Source of the DNA: MFD01275-c22 sp963705885
GTDB lineage: Bacteria > Actinomycetota > Actinomycetes > JACCUZ01
DNA: 64,000 bases
Direction: 5' to 3'
Assembly (NCBI GenBank): GCA_963705885.1
Contig: OY970120.1
Location: 1,984,001-2,048,000 of the forward strand
Under the pieces are notes generated by a model. It was not told the DNA's origin and ran no database searches. It saw only the letters and a program-made list of their open reading frames with translations. Both the position numbers and the translations under genes were made by a program. This document shows positions 24,516 through 33,133 of this stretch, in pieces. Every line of letters starts with the position of its first letter. The stretch's first letter is position 1.

Positions 24516-26408
24516 GTGCCCGGTCCCGCTCACCGCCGCGCCCGGCCGACCCGGCGTGCCCGGCCCCTCGGGCCGGCCGCCGTCGCCGGGGTCGCGCTCA
24601 GCCTGCTCCTCGTGCTGCCGCTGTCCGGGGGGCCGGCCGGCGCCGAGTCGGCCGGGCGCACCACGTTCACCGTCGGGATCACCCAGGACGTCGACTCCCT
24701 CAACCCGTTCACCGGCATCGTCGCGTCGGCCTACGAGATGTACCAGCTCACCTACGACACGCTGACCGACTACGGCCAGGAGGACTTCGCCGCCGAGCCG
24801 TCGATCGCCGAGAGCTGGGAGACCTCCGACGACGGCCTCACGTGGACGTACACGATCCGCGAGGGCGTGCAGTGGTCCGACGGTGAACCGCTGACGGCGC
24901 GCGACGTGGCGTACAGCTTCAACCGGGTGATGGACGGGCGGTACGAGCAGACCAACTTCGGCAACTACGTCAGCTCCCTCACCTCGGTCGAGGCGACCGA
25001 CGACCGCACGGTCGTCATGAAGACGAAGACGCCGAGCCCCACGATGCTGCACCTGTTCGTCTACATCCTCCCCGAGCACATCTGGAAGGACATCGACGGC
25101 AAGGCGGTCCGCAGCTACACCAACGAGCCCGGGCCGGACGGCGTCGTCGGGTCCGGGCCGTTCGTCATCACCGAGCACAAGAAGGGCCAGTTCATCCGGC
25201 TCGAGGCGAACCAGAACCACTGGCGGGGGGCGCCGGCGATCGACGAGCTGGTGTTCCGGATCTTCCAGAACGAGGACTCGCTCGCGCAGGCGCTGCGCCG
25301 CGGCGAGATCGACTTCGCCGACGACCTCGGCTCGAACGTCTACGAGAGCCTCGACGGCGCCGACGGGGTGACGACCTACCCGGCTCGCTACTCGGGCTTC
25401 GACGAGATCGCGTTCAACGTCGGGGCGGCGCTGGACGACGGGACGCCGATCGGCGACGGCCACCCGGCGCTCGAGGACCAGCGGGTGCGGGTCGCGCTGT
25501 CGCACGCGATCGACACCACGACGCTGGTCGAGCGGGTTCTGGGCGGTCACGGCACGCCGGGAACGTCCGTCATCCCGCCGATCTACGAGGACCTGCACTT
25601 CGACCCGGGCGACGCCACCTACGCGTTCGACCCCGAGGAGGCCAAGCGGCTGCTCGACGAGGCCGGCTACACCGAGGGCCCGAACGGCATCCGCACCATG
25701 CCGGGAGGCGGCCGCGAGCTGAGCTTCCGGCTCCTCGGGCGGTCGAACTCCCAGACCAGCCAGCAGAGCGTCCAGTTCGTCGCCGGCTGGCTCGAGGACG
25801 TCGGCGTCGAGGTGAAGACGAAGATCGTGTCCGAGGACGCCCTGACCGAGATCATCGGCGAGGGCACGTTCGACATGTTCGAGTGGGGCTGGGTGGTCGA
25901 GCCCGACCCCGACTACCAGCTGTCGACCTTCCTGTGCGCCAACCGCTCCTACAAGGACGGCGGCAGCGTCTTCGCGAACCTCTCGGACTCGTTCTTCTGC
26001 GACGACGAGTACGACGCGCTCTATGACCAGCAGAAGCAGCAGATCGAGCCGGCCGAGCGGGCCGAGACCGTCAAGGAGATGCAGCGCATCCTCTACGAGC
26101 AGGCGCCCTACGTCGTGACGTTCTACTACGACAACCTCGAGGCCTACCGCTCGGACCGGTTCACCGGCTTCGAGCCCCAGCCGGAGCCCGACGGCTCGCT
26201 GCTCTTCCAGTACGGCACCCACACCTACCGTTCGATCCGCCCGGTGACGGCCGAGGACCGGACGAAGGACGGCAAGGACAAGGCGTCGGACGAGGGGACC
26301 AGCGCCGGCCTGGTGACCGGCGCCGTGGTCGCGGGCGGCGTGGTGCTGGGCGGGATCGTCTTCCTCGCGCTGCGCGGCCGTCGTCGTCCCGAGCACGATG
26401 TCGAGTAG
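24516..26408 (+). CDS. ABC transporter substrate-binding protein (SBP_bac_5), C-terminally anchored
   Basis: A 630-residue extracellular solute receptor of the peptide/opine family. After an Arg-rich N-terminus and signal peptide (to about GGPAGAESAG), the mature part has the family signature ESWETSDDGLTWTYTIREGV and KGQFIRLEANQNHW. There is no lipobox Cys. Instead the C-terminus carries a hydrophobic segment (about residues 595-618) followed by RGRRRPEHDVE, a positive stop-transfer, so the receptor is membrane-anchored from its C-terminus. GGAGG lies five bases before the GTG. It heads a five-gene importer operon. The 145-base upstream gap holds no confident promoter. Confidence 0.92.
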   Translation: MPGPAHRRARPTRRARPLGPAAVAGVALSLLLVLPLSGGPAGAESAGRTTFTVGITQDVDSLNPFTGIVASAYEMYQLTYDTLTDYGQEDFAAEPSIAESWETSDDGLTWTYTIREGVQWSDGEPLTARDVAYSFNRVMDGRYEQTNFGNYVSSLTSVEATDDRTVVMKTKTPSPTMLHLFVYILPEHIWKDIDGKAVRSYTNEPGPDGVVGSGPFVITEHKKGQFIRLEANQNHWRGAPAIDELVFRIFQNEDSLAQALRRGEIDFADDLGSNVYESLDGADGVTTYPARYSGFDEIAFNVGAALDDGTPIGDGHPALEDQRVRVALSHAIDTTTLVERVLGGHGTPGTSVIPPIYEDLHFDPGDATYAFDPEEAKRLLDEAGYTEGPNGIRTMPGGGRELSFRLLGRSNSQTSQQSVQFVAGWLEDVGVEVKTKIVSEDALTEIIGEGTFDMFEWGWVVEPDPDYQLSTFLCANRSYKDGGSVFANLSDSFFCDDEYDALYDQQKQQIEPAERAETVKEMQRILYEQAPYVVTFYYDNLEAYRSDRFTGFEPQPEPDGSLLFQYGTHTYRSIRPVTAEDRTKDGKDKASDEGTSAGLVTGAVVAGGVVLGGIVFLALRGRRRPEHDVE

Positions 26409-26417
26409 CTGCCGCAC

Positions 26418-27461
26418 GTGGCTCTGACAGCGGCCGACGTCGCAGCCCCGGAGGAGCCGGGGGGACGCGGCGGTCGGGGGACGGGCCGCGGGGGCCTGCT
26501 GGAGTACGCCGTGCGCCGGGTCCTCACCGGCCTCGGCACGATGGCCTTCGTCCTGGTCTTCAACTTCTTCCTCTTCCGCATGCTCCCGGGCGACCCGATC
26601 AGCCTCTACACCCGCGGCCGCAACGTCGACCGCGAGCAGGTCCGCGAGCTGCGCCGTCGGCTGAACGAGCCGATCGCCCAGCAGTTCCTCGACTACGTGC
26701 GCAATCCCTTCTCGGCCGGGGTGGACTCGACGCAGTTCTCCCGTCCGGTCTGGGACGTCATCGGCGACTACGTCTGGCCGACGCTGGTGCTGCTCGTCAC
26801 GGCGACGCTGTTCTCCGCCGCCATCGGCATCGCGATCGGCATCAGGGGCGGGTGGAGCCGCGGCAGCACGTTCGACCGGGCATCCACCGGGGTCACGCTG
26901 ACCCTCTACGCGATGCCCGAGTTCTGGCTGGGCATGGTCCTGCTCATCCTGTTCAGCACCGGCGTCGGTGTCTTCCCGGGCATCTTCCCCAGCGGCGGCA
27001 CCCTGACCCCGGGGGTGGCCCAGTGGTCGGTCGAGGGTGTGCTGGACCAGGCCTGGCACCTGTTCCTCCCGGCCCTGACGCTGACCCTCGCCTACCTCGC
27101 GGAGTACGCCCTGGTCATGCGCGCGTCCCTGGTGGACGAGACCCGGCAGGACTACCTGACGACCGCGCGGGCCAAGGGGATGATGGAGAAGCTGGTGCGC
27201 CGGCGCCACGCCGTCCCCAACGCGCTGCTGCCGACGATCACTCTCGTCTTCCTCAACGTCGGGTTCGTCGTGTCGGGGGCCATCACGGTCGAGACCGTGT
27301 TCTCCTGGCCGGGGCTCGGGCTGCTGTCCTACCAGGCCATCCGGGGGCCCGACGTCCCGCTGCTGCAGGCGGTGTTCCTGCTGTTCTCGCTCTCGGTCGT
27401 GGTCGCCAACATCGTGGCGGACGTCGTGGTGGCCGCCGTGGACCCGCGGGTGCGGACATGA
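26418..27461 (+). CDS. peptide-type ABC transporter permease (DppB-like)
   Basis: A 347-residue inner-membrane permease. A soluble Gly/Arg-rich N-terminus (about 30 residues) is followed by the first TM (VLTGLGTMAFVLVFNFFLFRMLPGDP), the DppB signature. Further TM segments follow, and the EAA-type coupling loop is YLTTARAKGMMEKLVRRRHAVPNAL. It ends with the family-typical AAVDPRVRT. It overlaps the second permease by four bases (ATGA). Together they form the translocation pore for the receptor at 24516. Confidence 0.94.
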   Translation: MALTAADVAAPEEPGGRGGRGTGRGGLLEYAVRRVLTGLGTMAFVLVFNFFLFRMLPGDPISLYTRGRNVDREQVRELRRRLNEPIAQQFLDYVRNPFSAGVDSTQFSRPVWDVIGDYVWPTLVLLVTATLFSAAIGIAIGIRGGWSRGSTFDRASTGVTLTLYAMPEFWLGMVLLILFSTGVGVFPGIFPSGGTLTPGVAQWSVEGVLDQAWHLFLPALTLTLAYLAEYALVMRASLVDETRQDYLTTARAKGMMEKLVRRRHAVPNALLPTITLVFLNVGFVVSGAITVETVFSWPGLGLLSYQAIRGPDVPLLQAVFLLFSLSVVVANIVADVVVAAVDPRVRT

Positions 27462-28363
27462 GCGCGACGACGACCCTGTCGGCCCGGCAGGTCACCAGGG
27501 CACGCCGGAGGGCTGCGGCGTCGAGGTTCTGGCGCGACTTCCGCGGGCAGCGCGCCGGTCTCGCGGGCCTCGCAGTGCTGGGTGCGTTCGTGCTGCTGGC
27601 GCTGCTCGCACCGGCGCTCTTCGCACCCGAGCAGCTCGAGGTGACGAAGGCGAGCGGCGGTGTCCTCGACGGCCCCACCTCGGGCTACCCGCTCGGCACC
27701 GACGAGTCGGGGCGCTCGGTCCTCGCCCTTGTCGTGTGGGGGACCCGCGTGTCGCTGATCGTGGGCCTCGCGGCGACCGTCATCTCGATGACGATCGGCA
27801 CCCTGGTCGGCATCGCCTCGGGGCACTTCGGAGGCTGGGCGGGCGCGGTCCTGGAGCGGCTCACCGACTGGTTCCTCGTCATCCCGTTCCTGCCGCTGGC
27901 GATCGCGCTGGCCACGGTGCTGGGCTCGTCGCTGCTCAACGTCATCATCGTCATCGGCGTCACCTCGTGGCCGGGCACCGCGCGGCTGGTGCGGGCGCAG
28001 ACCCTTGCCGTCGAGGCCCGTCCGTACCTCGAGCGCGCGCGGGTGCTCGGCGGCGGGCACTGGCACCAGATGACGCGCCACGTCCTGCCCAACGTCATGC
28101 CGCTGGTGCTCGCCCACACGACGCTGACCGTGGCGGTCGCGATCCTCTCCGAGACGACGCTGTCCTTCCTCGGCCTCGGCGACCCGTTCCGGGTGTCGTG
28201 GGGGTCGATGCTCGACAACGCGTTCGCCTCCGGCGCGATCAGCGCCGGCGCCTGGTGGTACCTCCTGCCGCCGGGCATGTGCGTGGTCGCGATCGTGCTC
28301 GCCTTCACGCTCGTCGGCCGTGCCCTGGAGAACGTCCTCGACCCGCGGGCGACGGAGCGGTGA
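27458..28363 (+). CDS. peptide-type ABC transporter permease (DppC-like)
   Basis: A 301-residue permease. It has the OppC/DppC N-terminal pattern FWRDFRGQRAGLAGLAVLGAFVLLALLAP, the periplasmic GYPLGTDESGRSVLALVVWGTRVS motif and the coupling loop PYLERARVLGGGHWHQMTRHVLPNVMPLV. It ends ALENVLDPRATER. The start codon overlaps the stop of the DppB-like gene. The ATPase gene follows after four bases. Confidence 0.94.
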   Translation: MSATTTLSARQVTRARRRAAASRFWRDFRGQRAGLAGLAVLGAFVLLALLAPALFAPEQLEVTKASGGVLDGPTSGYPLGTDESGRSVLALVVWGTRVSLIVGLAATVISMTIGTLVGIASGHFGGWAGAVLERLTDWFLVIPFLPLAIALATVLGSSLLNVIIVIGVTSWPGTARLVRAQTLAVEARPYLERARVLGGGHWHQMTRHVLPNVMPLVLAHTTLTVAVAILSETTLSFLGLGDPFRVSWGSMLDNAFASGAISAGAWWYLLPPGMCVVAIVLAFTLVGRALENVLDPRATER

Positions 28364-28367
28364 CGCG

Positions 28368-29342
28368 GTGACCCTGCTGCAGGTCGAGGACCTCACCGTC
28401 ACCTACCGCACCGCGGACGGACCCGTGCCGGCCGTGCGCGGGGTCTCGCTGGCCGTCGAGCAGGGCACGACGCTCGGCGTCGCCGGGGAGTCGGGCTCGG
28501 GCAAGTCGACCCTGGCGGCCACCGTGCTGCGCCTGACCCCCGCCTCGGCGACCGTCGGCGGGCGGGTGCTGCTCGACGGCGAGGACGTGCTCGCCATGAC
28601 GTTCGGCCGGCTGCGCGCGGTCCGCTGGGCCGAGGCGTCGATCGTCTTCCAGGGGGCGCTGCACTCGCTGAACCCGTTGCACGACATCGGGCGCCAGGTG
28701 GCCGAGCCGATCCTGCTGCACGAGACGACGGTCACGCGGCGGGCGGCCCAGCAGCGCGTCGCCGAGCTGCTCGGCCAGGTCGGCCTCCCCGACCGGCTGG
28801 CACGGTCGTACCCCCACCAGCTCTCCGGCGGCCAGAAGCAGCGCGTCATGATCGCCATGGCGCTGGCCTGCCGGCCGCGCCTGCTGGTCGCCGACGAGCC
28901 CACGACCGCGCTGGACGTCATGGTGCAGGCCCAGGTGCTCGACCTGCTCACGGCTCTCGTGCGCGACCTCGGGCTGGGTCTGGTGGTGATCAGCCACGAC
29001 CTCGCGGTGCTCGCGTCGACCTGTGACCGGGTGGCGGTGATGTACGCCGGGCGCGTCGTCGAGGAGGGGCCGTCGGCCGAGGTGCTCGACCGGGCCCGCC
29101 ACCCCTACGCGCGCGCCCTGTCCGCCGCGTTCCCCACCATCGGCGACCCGCAGGCGCGGTTCGCGCCGCGCGGGCTGCCCGGCGACCCGCCGTGGCCGGG
29201 TGACCTCCCGCCGGGCTGCCCCTTCGAGCCGCGGTGCCCGGACGCCGTGGACGTCTGCCGTGCCGAGGACGTGGAGCTGCGCGACTGCGGTGCGGACCAC
29301 CGGGCCGCATGCGTGCACGTCGGCGAGCGGGCGGCGCGATGA
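28368..29342 (+). CDS. peptide-type ABC transporter ATP-binding protein (DppD-like)
   Basis: A 324-residue ATPase. Motifs are Walker A GESGSGKSTLAATVLRL, Q-loop FQGALHSLNPLHDIG, signature LSGGQKQRVMIAMALACRP, Walker B LLVADEPTTALDV and switch ISHDLAV. The C-terminal oligopeptide-transporter extension has Cys residues around CPFEPRCPDAVDVCRAEDVELRDCGADHRAACV, as in DppD/OppD proteins that bind an iron-sulfur cluster. The GTG start follows the permease stop by four bases, and the stop overlaps the next ATPase start. Confidence 0.94.
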   Translation: MTLLQVEDLTVTYRTADGPVPAVRGVSLAVEQGTTLGVAGESGSGKSTLAATVLRLTPASATVGGRVLLDGEDVLAMTFGRLRAVRWAEASIVFQGALHSLNPLHDIGRQVAEPILLHETTVTRRAAQQRVAELLGQVGLPDRLARSYPHQLSGGQKQRVMIAMALACRPRLLVADEPTTALDVMVQAQVLDLLTALVRDLGLGLVVISHDLAVLASTCDRVAVMYAGRVVEEGPSAEVLDRARHPYARALSAAFPTIGDPQARFAPRGLPGDPPWPGDLPPGCPFEPRCPDAVDVCRAEDVELRDCGADHRAACVHVGERAAR

Positions 29343-30361
29343 CGGGCCGGACGGGCGCCGGCGAGGGCCCCGTGCTGCAGGCCGTCGGGCTGAGCACGAC
29401 CTTCCGGGCCCGCTCGGGCACGGTGGCTCGTGCGGTCGACGGGGTCGACCTCTCGCTCGGCCGCGGAGAGGTCGTCGCGCTCGTCGGCGAGTCGGGCTGC
29501 GGCAAGACGACGCTGGCCCGCACGCTGCTCGGCCTCGAGCGCCCGTCGTCGGGGCAGGTGCTCTTCGAGGGCAGGCCGCTCGACCACCGGGGGTCGGCGC
29601 TGAAGGCCTACCGCCGCAAGGTCCAGCTCGTGCTGCAGGACCCGACCGGCTCGCTCAACCCGCGCCACACCGTCTACGAGGCGGTCGCCGAGGGGCTGCG
29701 GGTGCACGGCCTCGGCGACAGCGGGCGCTCCGAGGAGGCGCAGGTCGCCGACGCGCTGTCCAGGGTCGGCTTGCGGCCGCCGGAGCGCTTCTTCCTGCGC
29801 TACCCGCACGAGCTGTCCGGCGGGCAGCGGCAGCGCGTCGTGATCGCCGGGGCGCTCGTGCTCGGCCCACAGGTGCTCGTCGCCGACGAGCCGGTGTCCT
29901 CGCTCGACGCGTCGGTTCGCGGCGAGATCCTCGCGCTGTTGCTGCAGCTGCGCGACGAGCTCGGCCTGTCGGTGCTCGTCGTGACGCACGACCTGGGTCT
30001 GGCGTGGAACATCGCCGACCGGGTCGCGGTGATGTACCTCGGGCGCATCGTCGAGTCGGGCTCCACCGAGGCGGTCCTCGCCGAGCCCGCGCACCCCTAC
30101 GCGCGGGCCCTGCTCTCCGTGGTCTGGGAGGCCCGGCAGATGGAGCCGGTCGTGCTCGTGGGTGAGCCCCCGGACCCGACCCGCGTCCCGTCCGGCTGCC
30201 GCTTCCACCCGCGCTGCCCTGCGCTCGCCTCCGGCGAGGCCGAGCGGGCGGGGGTGGCCGCCCGGTGCCGGTCGGAGGAGCTGGCCGTGCTGCCCGCCAC
30301 CCAGGAACATGCGGCCGCGTGCTTCCTCTCCGCCGCCCGGGAGGGCATGCTTACTGACTGA
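29339..30361 (+). CDS. peptide-type ABC transporter ATP-binding protein (DppF-like)
   Basis: A 340-residue ATPase, partner of the DppD-like subunit. Motifs are Walker A GESGCGKTTLARTLLG, Q-loop LQDPTGSLNPRHTV, signature LSGGQRQRVVIAGALVLGP, Walker B VADEPVSSLDASV and switch THDLGLA. A C-terminal Cys-containing extension (CRFHPRCPALASGEAER) is present as in OppF. Its TGA stop (30359-30361) lies within a perfect palindrome that probably controls the oxidative genes downstream. Confidence 0.94.
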   Translation: MTGRTGAGEGPVLQAVGLSTTFRARSGTVARAVDGVDLSLGRGEVVALVGESGCGKTTLARTLLGLERPSSGQVLFEGRPLDHRGSALKAYRRKVQLVLQDPTGSLNPRHTVYEAVAEGLRVHGLGDSGRSEEAQVADALSRVGLRPPERFFLRYPHELSGGQRQRVVIAGALVLGPQVLVADEPVSSLDASVRGEILALLLQLRDELGLSVLVVTHDLGLAWNIADRVAVMYLGRIVESGSTEAVLAEPAHPYARALLSVVWEARQMEPVVLVGEPPDPTRVPSGCRFHPRCPALASGEAERAGVAARCRSEELAVLPATQEHAAACFLSAAREGMLTD

Positions 30362-30371
30362 CGAGTCAGTA
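30352..30371. promoter_or_regulatory. TetR-type operator palindrome
   Basis: TACTGACT and AGTCAGTA form perfect 8-base arms around a four-base centre. The dyad spans the stop of the importer ATPase gene and ends two bases before the GGGAGG ribosome-binding site of the FAD oxidoreductase at 30384. Size and symmetry fit a TetR-family dimer site. The BetI-like regulator at 34326-34940 is the obvious candidate. A related palindrome occurs at 48129-48144. Confidence 0.6.
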
Positions 30372-30383
30372 GCGGGAGGTCGC

Positions 30384-32015
30384 GTGAGCAACGCCTACGA
30401 CGTGGTGGTGGTCGGCGGGGGCCACAACGGGCTGGTCGCCGCGGCCTACCTCGCGCGCGCCGGGCTGCGCACGGTGGTGTGCGAGGCCCGGCCCGTCGTG
30501 GGCGGTGCGGCCGTGACCGAGCGGCCGTTCGGGCCCGACTACCAGGTCACCTCGCTGTCGTACGTCGTCAGCCTGCTGCCGGGGTCGCTCGTGCGCGACC
30601 TGTCGCTGGAGCGCCACGGCTACCACGTCTACCCGCAGGGGCCGTACTTCGCGCCGCACAGCGACGGTCGCTACCTCGCACTGCCCGACGACCCGGCGGC
30701 CCGGCGCGAGCAGGTCGCGGCGTTCTCCGACAAGGACGCCGACGCCATCGAGCGCTGGGACGCGTGGCTCGACGACCTCGCCGGGCTGCTCGCGCCGCTG
30801 CTCGGCGAGATCCCGCCGAAGCTCGGGTCGCGGCGGCCCGCGGACGTCGCCGCCCAGCTCGCGATGCTCCGGCTGCTCAAGGGCATCGACACCCGCCGCG
30901 CGGTCGAGGTCACGCGGCTGTTCACGATGTCGATCGCCGACCTGCTCGACGACTACTTCACCTCCGACGCGGTCAAGGCGCTGCTCTCGGTCAGCGGGGT
31001 GATCGGCACCTGGGCCGGGCCGCGCTCGGCCGGGACCGCGTACGTCATGGCCCACCACCACATCGGCGACCTGGGCGACGGCGCGGGTCCCACCGGGCAG
31101 TGGGGCTTCCCGCGCGGGGGGATGGGCGGCGTCACGCAGGCCATGGCGGCGGCGGCCCGCTCGTTCGGGGCCGAGATCCGCACCTCGACGCCGGTGCAGG
31201 AGATCGCCACCCGCGGCGGCGCCGTCACGGGCGTCGTGCTCGAGGGTGGCGAGGAGCTCACCGCCCCGACGGTGGTGACCACGGCGCACCCGGCGATCTC
31301 CTTCCTGCGGCTGGTCGACCGGTCGGCGCTGCCGGCCGACTTCGTCGCCGACATCGAGCGCTTCCGGTCGCGCAGCGGGGTGGTGAAGGTGAACCTGGCC
31401 GTCGACCGGCTGCCGGAGTTCTCGTCCAAGCCCGGCTTCGACCCCGACGTCCACGGCGGCACCATCGTGCTCGCCGAGTCGCTCGACGAGGTGGAGGGCG
31501 GCTTCCAGGACGCGGTCGCCGGCCGGGCCTCGCGGCGGCCGTTCGCCGACATCTGCATCCCGTCGGTCTTCGACGACTCGCTGGCCCCGCCCGGCCACCA
31601 CGTCGTGTCGATGTTCACCCAGTGGGTGCCCCACGAGTGGTCGGCGTCGCCGCACCGGCCCGAGGTCGAGGCGCACGCCGACGCGGTGGTCGCACGGGTC
31701 GAGGAGGTCGCGCCGGGGTTCACCGACTCGGTGCTGCACCGTCAGGTGATCGGCCCGCACGAGATGGAGACGGAGTACGGCCTCGTCGGCGGCAACATCT
31801 TCCACGGCGAGCTCTCGGCGTCGCAGCTGTTCCACGCGCGGCCGGCCGCGGGCTACGCCGACCTGCGGACCCCGGTACGGGGTCTCTACCAGGCCGGGTC
31901 CGGCACCCACGGCGGCGGAGGCGTCACGGGCATCCCCGGCCGCAACGCCGTCCGCCAGGTGCTGCGCGACCGTCGCCGGGAGCGGCTGCGGTCGCGGCTG
32001 GGCAGGCGGCGGTGA
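30384..32015 (+). CDS. FAD-dependent oxidoreductase, phytoene-desaturase/PYROXD2-like
   Basis: A 543-residue flavoprotein of the amine-oxidase/phytoene-desaturase-like superfamily, nearest in pattern to PYROXD2-type NAD(P)/FAD oxidoreductases. The N-terminal Rossmann motif is DVVVVGGGHNGLVAAAYLA, followed by VCEARPVVGGAAVTE. The C-terminal FAD-binding end is GLYQAGSGTHGGGGVTGIPGRNA. The family's reactions are poorly characterised. The GTG at 30384 is preceded by GGGAGG and the TetR-type palindrome. Its stop overlaps the first Rieske gene, so it is the first gene of an oxidative operon. Confidence 0.88.
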   Translation: MSNAYDVVVVGGGHNGLVAAAYLARAGLRTVVCEARPVVGGAAVTERPFGPDYQVTSLSYVVSLLPGSLVRDLSLERHGYHVYPQGPYFAPHSDGRYLALPDDPAARREQVAAFSDKDADAIERWDAWLDDLAGLLAPLLGEIPPKLGSRRPADVAAQLAMLRLLKGIDTRRAVEVTRLFTMSIADLLDDYFTSDAVKALLSVSGVIGTWAGPRSAGTAYVMAHHHIGDLGDGAGPTGQWGFPRGGMGGVTQAMAAAARSFGAEIRTSTPVQEIATRGGAVTGVVLEGGEELTAPTVVTTAHPAISFLRLVDRSALPADFVADIERFRSRSGVVKVNLAVDRLPEFSSKPGFDPDVHGGTIVLAESLDEVEGGFQDAVAGRASRRPFADICIPSVFDDSLAPPGHHVVSMFTQWVPHEWSASPHRPEVEAHADAVVARVEEVAPGFTDSVLHRQVIGPHEMETEYGLVGGNIFHGELSASQLFHARPAAGYADLRTPVRGLYQAGSGTHGGGGVTGIPGRNAVRQVLRDRRRERLRSRLGRRR

Positions 32016-33133
32016 CGAGCCTGCAGGCGGCGCTGCCGGCGTCCTTCTACGTCGGTGACGAGCACTGGGCCCGCGAGCGCGAGCGGGTGCTGTTCGGAGA
32101 GTGGTTCTGCGCCGGTCGGCTGTCCTGGCTCGGGGACTCCGCGACCTCGGGAGGTCGGGGGACCGTCGCCGTGGTGGACGTCGCGGGCGAGAGCGTGCTG
32201 GTCACGCGGTCGCCGGACGGCGCGCTCGCCGCGTTCTACAACGTCTGCCGCCACCGCGGGTCGCAGATCGTGCCCGCCGACCCGGCGTCGCCCGCCCCCG
32301 AGCCGTGCGCGGTCGGCGCGCTGCGCTGCCCCTACCACTCGTGGACCTACGACCTGTCCGGAGGGCTGCTGCGTGCCCCGCACACCGAGGGCGTCGAGGA
32401 CTTCGACGCCGGGGACTTCGCACTGCACCCCGTCGCGGTGGACACCTGGGGCGGCTTCCTCTGGCTGCACCTCACCCCCGGGGCCGCGCCACCGCTCGCG
32501 GAGGCGCTCGGCGACGTGCCCTCCCGCGTGGCGCGCTACCCGCTGGAGTCGCTCGTGGTCGGCCGGACCCTGACCTACGGCGTCCACGCCAACTACAAGG
32601 TCCTGCTCGAGAACTACAACGAGTGCTACCACTGCGCCGGGGTGCATCCCGAGCTCGTCCGGCTGGTGCCGGCGTTCGGCCGGGGCGGTGCCGGCCTGGA
32701 CTGGGAGGGCGGCATCCCGCACCGCGACGGTGCGTGGACGTTCACCGCGACCGGCACCTCGCCGCGCGCCCCGTTCGCCGGCCTCGACGACGCCGAGCGG
32801 GTGCGTCACAAGGGCGAGCTGCTCTATCCCAACCTCATGCTGAGCCTGTCCGCCGACCACGTCGCGGCCTTCACCCTGTGGCCGGTGTCCGCCGGTCGCA
32901 CCAACGTCGTGTGCGACCTCCTCTTCGACGCGGACGAGGCGGGTCGTGACGGCTTCGACCCCTCCGACGCCGCCGACTTCTGGGACGTCGTCAACCGTCA
33001 GGACTGGGCGGTCTGCGAGTCGGTGCAGCGCGGCATGTCGTCGCGGGCGTTCACCCAGGGCTGGTTCGCCCCGATGGAGGACGCGGCGCTGGACATCCGG
33101 CGCTGGCTGCTGCCGCGGCTGGAGCAGGCGTGA
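32012..33133 (+). CDS. Rieske oxygenase alpha subunit, quaternary-ammonium type
   Basis: A 373-residue Rieske non-heme iron oxygenase. The [2Fe-2S] ligands are Cys79/His81 (CRHRG) and Cys106/His109 (CPYHSW). The mononuclear iron site has His207 and His212 in NECYHCAGVH, with an Asp in NRQDW near residue 330. The bridging residue is Glu204, not the Asp of ring-hydroxylating dioxygenases; Glu here is a mark of the group acting on quaternary amines (CntA, GbcA, stachydrine demethylase). Likely reaction: oxidative N-demethylation or C-N cleavage. No reductase gene is adjacent. Overlaps both neighbours by four bases. Confidence 0.88.
   Translation: MTSLQAALPASFYVGDEHWARERERVLFGEWFCAGRLSWLGDSATSGGRGTVAVVDVAGESVLVTRSPDGALAAFYNVCRHRGSQIVPADPASPAPEPCAVGALRCPYHSWTYDLSGGLLRAPHTEGVEDFDAGDFALHPVAVDTWGGFLWLHLTPGAAPPLAEALGDVPSRVARYPLESLVVGRTLTYGVHANYKVLLENYNECYHCAGVHPELVRLVPAFGRGGAGLDWEGGIPHRDGAWTFTATGTSPRAPFAGLDDAERVRHKGELLYPNLMLSLSADHVAAFTLWPVSAGRTNVVCDLLFDADEAGRDGFDPSDAADFWDVVNRQDWAVCESVQRGMSSRAFTQGWFAPMEDAALDIRRWLLPRLEQA

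Noticed and set aside
24405..27209. A 934-codon open frame on the minus strand opposite the importer genes.
   Set aside because: It is antisense to well-recognised receptor and permease genes. Its His/Arg/Val/Asp-rich composition is the usual shadow of high-GC coding DNA, with no recognisable domain.
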